Positions 54,438 to 64,000 of a stretch of 64,000 nucleotides of DNA are shown piece by piece. Source of the DNA: Protula sp. h YS-2021. Its lineage: Eukaryota; Annelida; Polychaeta; Sabellida; Serpulidae. The stretch's first letter is position 1. Each line of letters begins with the position of its first letter. The DNA is taken from contig OX457034.1 in the NCBI GenBank assembly GCA_949752745.1, positions 32,159,544-32,223,543 of the forward strand. Reading direction: 5' to 3'. The notes under the pieces were generated by a model, which did no database searches, was not told the DNA's origin, and saw nothing but the letters and a program-made list of their open reading frames with translations. The position numbers and the translations under genes were made by a program.

Positions 54438-54765
54438 GAGAATTGAATTGGATAGAGCATTGGTTCGGTAAGCCGAAGGTCCCGAGTTCGACTCCAGCTC
54501 GGGGCGGCATGCAGGGAATTGACATTTGCTCAAATTGCCTTGGCTAAGCAAATACAGTAGATAAGATCACCTATGAAGGAATTTAAAGTTGACGCCCACT
54601 TAGCGTTTCAGCCATCCCTTAAAAAACATTTTAGAAAGAAGTTAGTTTGGGCATCGTCCAATGACTTTCTTTATTTGAGTTGCCAAAGTCAATAAAATTA
54701 TTTATTTTTAAACGATCAAAAGTTTCAGGGAGTGAACTCTGTAAAAAAAAAAAAAAACAAAAAAA
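54438..54765 (+). mobile_element. SINE-like element with interrupted A tail (L unit 35)
   Basis: Right-subfamily head. The tail is 15 A, one C, then 7 A. Confidence 0.55.
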
Positions 54766-55031
54766 CATAGGTTTTGCCTGTAACACTTTGGTCCCTTTTT
54801 ATTCTATATTGATATTGAATGTTTCAAGTCAAACCGTAAACAAGAAGAAAAAAGTGTAAGCAACGCCTGTTTTGAAAGATTTACAATGCAGCAATAAATG
54901 TTGCAATCACTCACTTTTTCCCACACCACAATCCAATTCAGATGGGAAGGTATGTAGTTTATAAACAGGCTCGAGCATCCATACAGATAGTGCTGTGCAG
55001 GTTATGGCAGTAATACAGTTGGCTGAAAGTT

Positions 55032-55210
55032 GGCTCGGGAGTGCGAGGGCGTAAGCGTTCCGGTGTTCTTCGGGACCCGGTGGATCGAGCTGGAACTCGG
55101 CTGTAGAAAGGCGAAAGGCGGCGTAAAACCCGCCCGGTATGCCGAAGCCCCGCCACTGACCAATGCACACTGTGGTTGATCATTGACGGTGGCTGGGGTG
55201 GCCGTATATA
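55032..55210. promoter_or_regulatory. CpG island with CCAAT/TATA-like motifs (L unit 35)
   Basis: Same island as in unit 9, with tatata ending at 55210. Confidence 0.35.
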
Positions 55211-55523
55211 CGTCAGGCTTCTGGCAGCAAGCCATAATATATATCCTGCACTGCACGCTTCACTTTTTGTTTTTTTTTACCTTTGATTATGTTTTATTTT
55301 ATCCAAGAGGTAGGTTATTGTTTCTACTTCATACAAAACTTATGCAAGATTTAATCATATTTTATTGCTGGTGCATGCACATAGAAGGCTCTAGAATATG
55401 CACAACAGTATTCCACACTCCTCTAGTATCGCTTGTTCAATGCTCTTTCAATCCAACTGGACAATCAAAAGCTGTGCGTCTCACACTTCTTGATCTCTCT
55501 CACACTGCTTGATCTCTTCAATC

Positions 55524-55628
55524 ATGGCATTCTACCTACGTCAGTTGCAGAGTTACTTCGGGATTGAAGGCACAGAGTACGATCGTTGTACCTTACTAAG
55601 ATCGAGGATGTATATTCAGACACCGTAA
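55524..55628 (+). CDS. 34-codon open frame (L unit 35)
   Basis: Same frame as in unit 34. Coding status doubtful. Confidence 0.18.
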   Translation: MAFYLRQLQSYFGIEGTEYDRCTLLRSRMYIQTP

Positions 55629-57536
55629 TATCATACTGAATTTTACTTCAGGTTTTAAACAAGTATTAAGTAGTCTTAAAACTGTTTGATTTTACATACA
55701 CCGTTTATAAGAGAATGACATTGAATGATTAACTTTGGCCATTTTTTTTTCTATCTTAAACCATTTCAAAGAGAATAAAATACTCAGACAAAAGTACAGA
55801 TGCTCAATAATCTTTCAGATCAAGGCAGATCGATGAACTTTCTAAAATACATAAACCTACTTTATTGCTAAACATTAAAATATCTGCAATAAAGAAAATT
55901 TTAATGGTTATAAAAGTAAGATTGTAATGTGTGGATAAGTTTGTACAGTGTAGCTAAAGTGAAAAGGTGGTAGTAGAATTTGCAAAGTGGGGATACCTGC
56001 TTGACCTCTTCCGAGGATCATAATTTTAAAACTGATCTATGTGAAAATAAAAGAAGAAAGTTAATTTTCCTTGGAAAATAATAAAAAGTCAAATATATTG
56101 TACTTGCGATTGAAGAAAAATGGGCACGGTTGGGGAGAGGAAGAGCAAAGGAAGACGGATGTATGTAAATGTCTTGAGTAATAATGTGAAATAGTGAAAG
56201 TGGTTAATTTGGTGGATAGGTTAAATTTTGAAAGTGGAATATCTTTAAAAGTATTGGTGATAGAGAGACGGGGATTTGACGAGGTGATATGGCGAATATG
56301 AATTATGTATGATCCAGTAGTGTTTTTAGGCCATTCTGAGCCCTTTAAATTGCACTTTTACAAAGGCAAAGTTTTCTACAGGCGAGTGTTAAATGAATGG
56401 TTTTAAGAACAGCGAGATAGTTTTTTTATAAATAGATTTGTCTATTTCTTAGTGATTGGATGAATGATCAGATCAGTCCTGGAAAAAACTTCACAATAAC
56501 TATGTAACTGTTTGATATATTTTTTTAAAGTAAACCTTTGTAACCATATACATCCTTCATGTTACCAGTTACCAATACAAATATATGTAATGTAAGAAGC
56601 TACTAAATTTCAACTTACAATTTAGATGTTTTCAGCATTTTATTTACAGTAGACTTTGTAAACCTAAATAATTAAAATGTACTTCTATTTCCAGCCGAGT
56701 GTGAGATGTGAGAAATAATTCTGGGGTTACGGTATATACCGCCAACAACTGGAAAAATAAAAATAAATCAAGGGGTAATGTCATTGAATGTGTGATTTGT
56801 TTTAAGAACTACAAAAAGATGTATGTATTCCATAGGTAAAAATTGTAATTTATTTCTGCATACAAACAATATGTATTTGCACCAATTATCAACTCTAAAG
56901 AAATCAGGTATTACACATATACCACCGACAAAAATGAAAATCCTGTGACTTTCTCAGTGAATTTGTGATATGGTTCAAGAGTTAGAAAGGAATGTATGTA
57001 TACCTTTAGTAAAATTTGAACTTTATTTCTGGATACAAGCAATCGGTAGCTGCAACAAGTATCAACAGAAACAAATCACCAGAAAACATTGATGTAAAAA
57101 TTCAAAGGTCCAGTACATAATACGGCATATCCTCGTCTCGGACATTTGTCGTTGTCATGTATCTGCGCCGTATGTCGAATTATGCTGATACAGTTGACGC
57201 CCCACTCTAGCGCTATTACTCTTATATTTATGACTTCCTTAAAATCTAAGCGGTTATTGTTGCAAGATCAAAGATTTCAATTTAGTTCGTTCGTTGCATA
57301 GACTGCATATCCTAGCTTTTATTTTAGTGTTAATGCATGTTTAACTGGCCAGTCGTTAACTGGTCAACCGTCAATGATGGATAATGGATTTACAGACATG
57401 TCTTGTTATATTTTCCATGTTGATCAAACCAACACAGGTTAAACAAGACCCAAACAGTCTGAGAAATCTGATAGATTCACAGCAGGTTATATACAATTCC
57501 AGTGACATTGAAAAATGGTGTGTAAAATTACTGATA

Positions 57537-57863
57537 GAGAATTGAATTGGATAGAGCATTGGTTCGGTAAGCCGAAGGTCCCGAGTTCGACTCCAGCTCG
57601 GGGCGGCATGCAGGGAATTGACATTTGCTCAAATTGCCTTGGCTAAGCAAATACAGTAGATAAGATCACCTATGAAGGAATTTAAAGTTGACGCCCACTT
57701 AGCGTTTCAGCCATCCCTTAAAAAACATTTTAGAAAGAAGTTAGTTTGGGCATCGTCCAATGACTTTCTTTATTTGAGTTGCCAAAGTCAATAAAATTAT
57801 TTATTTTTAAACGATCAAAAGTTTCAGGGAGTGAACTCTGTAAAAAAAAAAAAAAAAAAAAAA
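57537..57863 (+). mobile_element. SINE-like element (L unit 36)
   Basis: Right-subfamily head with an uninterrupted tail of 22 A. Confidence 0.55.
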
Positions 57864-58129
57864 CATAGGTTTTGCCTGTAACACTTTGGTCCCTTTTTAT
57901 TCTATATTGATATTGAATGTTTCAAGTCAAACCGTAAACAAGAAGAAAAAAGTGTAAGCAACGCCTGTTTTGAAAGATTTACAATGCAGCAATAAATGTT
58001 GCAATCACTCACTTTTTCCCACACCACAATCCAATTCAGATGGGAAGGTATGTAGTTTATAAACAGGCTCGAGCATCCATACAGATAGTGCTGTGCAGGT
58101 TATGGCAGTAATACAGTTGGCTGAAAGTT

Positions 58130-58308
58130 GGCTCGGGAGTGCGAGGGCGTAAGCGTTCCGGTGTTCTTCGGGACCCGGTGGATCGAGCTGGAACTCGGCT
58201 GTAGAAAGGCGAAAGGCGGCGTAAAACCCGCCCGGTATGCCGAAGCCCCGCCACTGACCAATGCACACTGTGGTTGATCATTGACGGTGGCTGGGGTGGC
58301 CGTATATA
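58130..58308. promoter_or_regulatory. CpG island with CCAAT/TATA-like motifs (L unit 36)
   Basis: Same island as in unit 9, with tatata ending at 58308. Confidence 0.35.
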
Positions 58309-58621
58309 CGTCAGGCTTCTGGCAGCAAGCCATAATATATATCCTGCACTGCACGCTTCACTTTTTGTTTTTTTTTACCTTTGATTATGTTTTATTTTAT
58401 CCAAGAGGTAGGTTATTGTTTCTACTTCATACAAAACTTATGCAAGATTTAATCATATTTTATTGCTGGTGCATGCACATAGAAGGCTCTAGAATATGCA
58501 CAACAGTATTCCACACTCCTCTAGTATCGCTTGTTCAATGCTCTTTCAATCCAACTGGACAATCAAAAGCTGTGCGTCTCACACTTCTTGATCTCTCTCA
58601 CACTGCTTGATCTCTTCAATC

Positions 58622-58726
58622 ATGGCATTCTACCTACGTCAGTTGCAGAGTTACTTCGGGATTGAAGGCACAGAGTACGATCGTTGTACCTTACTAAGAT
58701 CGAGGATGTATATTCAGACACCGTAA
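58622..58726 (+). CDS. 34-codon open frame (L unit 36)
   Basis: Same frame as in unit 34. Coding status doubtful. Confidence 0.18.
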   Translation: MAFYLRQLQSYFGIEGTEYDRCTLLRSRMYIQTP

Positions 58727-59558
58727 TATCATACTGAATTTTACTTCAGGTTTTAAACAAGTATTAAGTAGTCTTAAAACTGTTTGATTTTACATACACC
58801 GTTTATAAGAGAATGACATTGAATCATTAACTTTGGCCATTTTTTTTTCTATCTTAAACCATTTCAAAGAAAATAAAATACTCAGACAAAAGTACAGATG
58901 CTCAATAATCTTTCAGATCAAGGCAGATCGATGAACTTTCTAAAATACATAAACCTACTTTATTGCTAAACATTAAAATATCTGCAATAAAGAAAATTTT
59001 AATGGTTATAAAAGTAAGATTGTAATGTGTGGATAAGTTTGTACAGTGTAGCTAAAGTGAAAAGGTGGTAGTAGAATTTGCAAAGTGGGGATACCTGCTT
59101 GACCTCTTCCGAGGATCATAATTTTAAAACTGATCTATGTGAAAATAAAAGAAGAAAGTTAATTTTCCTTGGAAAATAATAAAAAGTCAAATATATTGTA
59201 CTTGCGATTGAAGAAAAATGGGCACGGTTGGGGAGAGGAAGAGCAAAGGAAGACGGATGTATGTAAATGTCTTGAGTAATAATGTGAAATAGTGAAAGTG
59301 GTTAATTTGGTGGATAGGTTAAATTTTGAAAGTGGAATATCTTTAAAAGTATTGGTGATAGAGAGACGGGGATTTGACGAGGTGATATGGCGAATATGAA
59401 TTATGTATGATCCAGTAGTGTTTTTAGGCCATTCTGAGCCCTTTAAATTGCACTTTTACAAAGGCAAAGTTTTCTACAGGCGAGTGTTAAATGAATGGTT
59501 TTAAGAACAGCGAGATAGTTTTTTTATAAATAGATTTGTCTATTTCTTAGTGATTGGA

Positions 59559-60864
59559 TGAATGATCAGATCAGTCCTGGAAAAAACTTCACAATAACTA
59601 TGTAACTGTTTGATATATTTTTTTAAAGTAAACCTTTGTAACCATATACATCCTTCATGTTACCAGTTACCAATACAAATATATGTAATGTAAGAAGCTA
59701 CTAAATTTCAACTTACAATTTAGATGTTTTCAGCATTTTATTTACAGTAGACTTTGTAAACCTAAATAATTAAAATGTACTTCTATTTCCAGCCGAGTGT
59801 GAGATGTGAGAAATAATTCTGGGGTTACGGTATATACCGCCAACAACTGGAAAAATAAAAATAAATCAAGGGGTAATGTCATTGAATGTGTGATTTGTTT
59901 TAAGAACTACAAAAAGATGTATGTATTCCATAGGTAAAAATTGTAATTTATTTCTGCATACAAACAATATGTATTTGCACCAATTATCAACTCTAAAGAA
60001 ATCAGGTATTACACATATACCACCGACAAAAATGAAAATCCTGTGACTTTCTCAGTGAATTTGTGATATGGTTCAAGAGTTAGAAAGGAATGTATGTATA
60101 CCTTTAGTAAAATTTGAACTTTATTTCTGGATACAAGCAATCGGTAGCTGCAACAAGTATCAACAGAAACAAATCACCAGAAAACATTGATGTAAAAATT
60201 CAAAGGTCCAGTACATAATACGGCATATCCTCGTCTCGGACATTTGTCGTTGTCATGTATCTGCGCCGTATGTCGAATTATGCTGATACAGTTGACGCCC
60301 CACTCTAGCGCTATTACTCTTATATTTATGACTTCCTTAAAATCTAAGCGGTTATTGTTGCAAGATCAAAGATTTCAATTTAGTTCGTTCGTTGCATAGA
60401 CTGCACATCCTAGCTTTTATTTTAGTGTTAATGCATGTTTAACTGGCCAGTCGTTAACTGGTCAACCGTCAATGATGGATAATGGATTTACAGACATGTC
60501 TTGTTATATTTTCCATGTTGATCAAACCAACACAGGTTAAACAAGACCCAAACAGTCTGAGAAATCTGATAGATTCACAGCAGGTTATATACAAATAGTG
60601 AAAATGGTTAATTTGGTGGATACGTTAAATTTTGAAAGTGGAATATCTTTAAAAGTATTGGTGATAGAGAGACGGGGATTTGACGAGGTGATATGGCGAA
60701 TATGAATTATGTATGATCCAGTAGTGTTTTTAGGCCATTCTGAGCCCTTTAAATTGCACTTTTACAAAGGCAAAGTTTTCTACAGGCGAGTGTTAAATGA
60801 ATGGTTTTAAGAACAGCGAGATAGTTTTTTTATAAATAGATTTGTCTATTTCTTAGTGATTGGA
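59559..60864. repeat. S block 5: single 1306-bp unit (unit 37)
   Basis: A lone S unit between L units. It has T at unit position 729 like all of units 31-38, and the S-type junction bases (gtgaaaatgg, ggatacgtt), so it is not a fresh deletion from its L neighbours but carries the same junction as all other S units. Confidence 0.97.
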
Positions 60865-61940
60865 TGAATGATCAGATCAGTCCTGGAAAAAACTTCACAA
60901 TAACTATGTAACTGTTTGATATATTTTTTTAAAGTAAACCTTTGTAACCATATACATCCTTCATGTTACCAGTTACCAATACAAATATATGTAATGTAAG
61001 AAGCTACTAAATTTCAACTTACAATTTAGATGTTTTCAGCATTTTATTTACAGTAGACTTTGTAAACCTAAATAATTAAAATGTACTTCTATTTCCAGCC
61101 GAGTGTGAGATGTGAGAAATAATTCTGGGGTTACGGTATATACCGCCAACAACTGGAAAAATAAAAATAAATCAAGGGGTAATGTCATTGAATGTGTGAT
61201 TTGTTTTAAGAACTACAAAAAGATGTATGTATTCCATAGGTAAAAATTGTAATTTATTTCTGCATACAAACAATATGTATTTGCACCAATTATCAACTCT
61301 AAAGAAATCAGGTATTACACATATACCACCGACAAAAATGAAAATCCTGTGACTTTCTCAGTGAATTTGTGATATGGTTCAAGAGTTAGAAAGGAATGTA
61401 TGTATACCTTTAGTAAAATTTGAACTTTATTTCTGGATACAAGCAATCGGTAGCTGCAACAAGTATCAACAGAAACAAATCACCAGAAAACATTGATGTA
61501 AAAATTCAAAGGTCCAGTACATAATACGGCATATCCTCGTCTCGGACATTTGTCGTTGTCATGTATCTGCGCCGTATGTCGAATTATGCTGATACAGTTG
61601 ACGCCCCACTCTAGCGCTATTACTCTTATATTTATGACTTCCTTAAAATCTAAGCGGTTATTGTTGCAAGATCAAAGATTTCAATTTAGTTCGTTCGTTG
61701 CATAGACTGCACATCCTAGCTTTTATTTTAGTGTTAATGCATGTTTAACTGGCCAGTCGTTAACTGGTCAACCGTCAATGATGGATAATGGATTTACAGA
61801 CATGTCTTGTTATATTTTCCATGTTGATCAAACCAACACAGGTTAAACAAGACCCAAACAGTCTGAGAAATCTGATAGATTCACAGCAGGTTATATACAA
61901 TTCCAGTGACATTGAAAAATGGTGTGTAAAATTACTGATA

Positions 61941-62265
61941 GAGAATTGAATTGGATAGAGCATTGGTTCGGTAAGCCGAAGGTCCCGAGTTCGACTCCAG
62001 CTCGGGGCGGCATGCAGGGAATTGACATTTGCTCAAATTGCCTTGTCTAAGCAAATACAGTAGATAAGATCACCTATGAAGGAATTTAAAGTTGACGCCC
62101 ACTTAGCGTTTCAGCCATCCCTTAAAAAACATTTTAGAAAGAAGTTAGTTTGGGCATCGTCCAATGACTTTCTTTATTTGAGTTGCCAAAGTCAATAAAA
62201 TTATTTATTTTTAAACGATCAAAAGTTTCAGGGAGTGAACTCTGTAAAAAAAAAAAAAAAAAAAA
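61941..62265 (+). mobile_element. SINE-like element (L unit 38)
   Basis: Right-subfamily head, tail of 20 A, and one private substitution in the body (G to T in ccttgtctaagc). Confidence 0.55.
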
Positions 62266-62531
62266 CATAGGTTTTGCCTGTAACACTTTGGTCCCTTTTT
62301 ATTCTATATTGATATTGAATGTTTCAAGTCAAACCGTAAACAAGAAGAAAAAAGTGTAAGCAACGCCTGTTTTGAAAGATTTACAATGCAGCAATAAATG
62401 TTGCAATCACTCACTTTTTCCCACACCACAATCCAATTCAGATGGGAAGGTATGTAGTTTATAAACAGGCTCGAGCATCCATACAGATAGTGCTGTGCAG
62501 GTTATGGCAGTAATACAGTTGGCTGAAAGTT

Positions 62532-62710
62532 GGCTCGGGAGTGCGAGGGCGTAAGCGTTCCGGTGTTCTTCGGGACCCGGTGGATCGAGCTGGAACTCGG
62601 CTGTAGAAAGGCGAAAGGCGGCGTAAAACCCGCCCGGTATGCCGAAGCCCCGCCACTGACCAATGCACACTGTGGTTGATCATTGACGGTGGCTGGGGTG
62701 GCCGTATATA
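62532..62710. promoter_or_regulatory. CpG island with CCAAT/TATA-like motifs (L unit 38)
   Basis: Same island as in unit 9, with tatata ending at 62710. Confidence 0.35.
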
Positions 62711-63022
62711 CGTCAGGCTTCTGGCAGCAAGCCATAATATATATCCTGCACTGCACGCTTCACTTTTTGTTTTTTTTACCTTTGATTATGTTTTATTTTA
62801 TCCAAGAGGTAGGTTATTGTTTCTACTTCATACAAAACTTATGCAAGATTTAATCATATTTTATTGCTGGTGCATGCACATAGAAGGCTCTAGAATATGC
62901 ACAACAGTATTCCACACTCCTCTAGTATCGCTTGTTCAATGCTCTTTCAATCCAACTGGACAATCAAAAGCTGTGCGTCTCACACTTCTTGATCTCTCTC
63001 ACACTGCTTGATCTCTTCAATC

Positions 63023-63127
63023 ATGGCATTCTACCTACGTCAGTTGCAGAGTTACTTCGGGATTGAAGGCACAGAGTACGATCGTTGTACCTTACTAAGA
63101 TCGAGGATGTATATTCAGACACCGTAA
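63023..63127 (+). CDS. 34-codon open frame (L unit 38)
   Basis: Same frame as in unit 34. Coding status doubtful. Confidence 0.18.
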   Translation: MAFYLRQLQSYFGIEGTEYDRCTLLRSRMYIQTP

Positions 63128-63959
63128 TATCATACTGAATTTTACTTCAGGTTTTAAACAAGTATTAAGTAGTCTTAAAACTGTTTGATTTTACATACAC
63201 CGTTTATAAGAGAATGACATTGAATCATTAACTTTGGCCATTTTTTTTTCTATCTTAAACCATTTCAAAGAGAATAAAATACTCAGACAAAAGTACAGAT
63301 GCTCAATAATCTTTCAGATCAAGGCAGATCGATGAACTTTCTAAAATACATAAACCTACTTTATTGCTAAACATTAAAATATCTGCAATAAAGAAAATTT
63401 TAATGGTTATAAAAGTAAGATTGTAATGTGTGGATAAGTTTGTACAGTGTAGCTAAAGTGAAAAGGTGGTAGTAGAATTTGCAAAGTGGGGATACCTGCT
63501 TGACCTCTTCCGAGGATCATAATTTTAAAACTGATCTATGTGAAAATAAAAGAAGAAAGTTAATTTTCCTTGGAAAATAATAAAAAGTCAAATATATTGT
63601 ACTTGCGATTGAAGAAAAATGGGCACGGTTGGGGAGAGGAAGAGCAAAGGAAGACGGATGTATGTAAATGTCTTGAGTAATAATGTGAAATAGTGAAAGT
63701 GGTTAATTTGGTGGATAGGTTAAATTTTGAAAGTGGAATATCTTTAAAAGTATTGGTGATAGAGAGACGGGGATTTGACGAGGTGATATGGCGAATATGA
63801 ATTATGTATGATCCAGTAGTGTTTTTAGGCCATTCTGAGCCCTTTAAATTGCACTTTTACAAAGGCAAAGTTTTCTACAGGCGAGTGTTAAATGAATGGT
63901 TTTAAGAACAGCGAGATAGTTTTTTTATAAATAGATTTGTCTATTTCTTAGTGATTGGA

Positions 63960-64000
63960 TGAATGATCAGATCAGTCCTGGAAAAAACTTCACAATAACT
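63960..64000. repeat. Partial unit 39 cut by the window edge
   Basis: The first 41 bases match the start of every other unit, so the array continues beyond the window. Its length class cannot be told. Confidence 0.95.

Larger units (their letters stand above)
53362..56460. repeat. L unit 35 (3099 bp; extra DNA at 54398-56190)
   Basis: Shares gaatgatta with unit 34 and gactgcatatcc (T at unit position 848) with unit 36, so it links the two. Its A tail is interrupted (15 A, C, 7 A). Confidence 0.96.
56461..59558. repeat. L unit 36 (3098 bp; extra DNA at 57497-59288)
   Basis: Third of three consecutive L units. It has gaatcatta, shared with unit 38, and gactgcatatcc, shared with unit 35. A private change gives caaagaaaataaa near 58869. 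The A tail is 22. Confidence 0.96.
60865..63959. repeat. L unit 38 (3095 bp; extra DNA at 61901-63689)
   Basis: Right-subfamily L unit, sharing gaatcatta with unit 36. A private change gives ccttgtctaagc near 62046 in the SINE-like body. The A tail is 20. Confidence 0.96.
1..64000. repeat. Two-length-class tandem satellite array (1306 bp and about 3.1 kb units)
   Basis: The landmark tgaatgatcagatcagtcc recurs in the same orientation at the start of every unit. Successive distances are either exactly 1306 bp (30 times) or 3092-3101 bp (8 times), and the sum of 38 units plus a 41-base partial unit accounts for all 64000 bases. The sequence between landmarks is nearly identical from copy to copy. 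No unique DNA interrupts the array and no unit is inverted. This is the organisation of a long-period eukaryotic satellite or a recently amplified tandem duplication. Because both window edges are inside the array, its total length is unknown. Near-identical units of this kind are a known source of assembly copy-number error, so the exact number and order of units should be treated as provisional. Confidence 0.98.

Overview
The window is a single uninterrupted, head-to-tail tandem array from a eukaryotic genome. I find no credible full-length protein gene, no rRNA or functional tRNA, no CRISPR and no bacterial features. The A+T-rich sequence, a tRNA-derived SINE-like segment with a poly(A) tail and satellite-type organisation point to a eukaryote, and the SINE head resembles those common in invertebrate animals. 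A marine invertebrate such as a mollusc is a guess. Both ends of the window lie inside the array.

Layout. The array holds 38 complete units plus 41 bases of a 39th, in two length classes. Thirty short units (S) are each exactly 1306 bp. Eight long units (L) are 3092-3101 bp. An L unit is an S unit carrying about 1.79 kb of extra DNA between S positions 1036 and 1037. Order from the left: 8 S (1-10448), 2 L (10449-16647), 7 S (16648-25789), 1 L (25790-28881), 11 S (28882-43247), 1 L (43248-46344), 3 S (46345-50262), 3 L (50263-59558), 1 S (59559-60864), 1 L (60865-63959), start of the next unit (63960-64000). Unit numbers used throughout: 1-8 S, 9-10 L, 11-17 S, 18 L, 19-29 S, 30 L, 31-33 S, 34-36 L, 37 S, 38 L.

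S unit (coordinates of unit 1). It contains a diverged internal duplication of about 175-185 bp (about 265-448 and 449-625; 85 of 115 bases match without gaps between 326-440 and 499-613), a 12-bp palindrome (270-281), a CpG-containing patch (663-752), an imperfect 15-bp direct repeat with a 10-bp palindrome (881-910), and a further 10-bp palindrome (934-943). It has no open frame that looks like a gene.

Extra DNA of the L unit (coordinates of unit 9). In order: about 40 bp of unknown sequence; a SINE-like segment with degenerate A and B boxes and a 20-29-base A tail (about 11525-11858); an A+T-rich spacer; a CpG-dense, G+C-rich island ending in CCAAT and TATA-like motifs (12125-12303); a leader with a 19-bp tandem duplication; a 34-codon open frame (12616-12720); and about 560 bp of A+T-rich sequence. 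The island, TATA-like motifs and short frame together could be a promoter plus first exon of something captured in the repeat, but that is inference.

Evolution. Units differ by very few substitutions. No S unit has an indel, and every L length difference is accounted for by three homopolymer runs plus one missing A. Shared variants are arranged in blocks: a left domain, units 11-29, and units 31-38. In two places the variants repeat with a three-unit period (3918 bp), as expected for unequal exchange or block duplication. The S and L classes keep fixed differences right beside the length junction while exchanging variants elsewhere. This suggests that the length change happened once and that both forms have since been amplified together.
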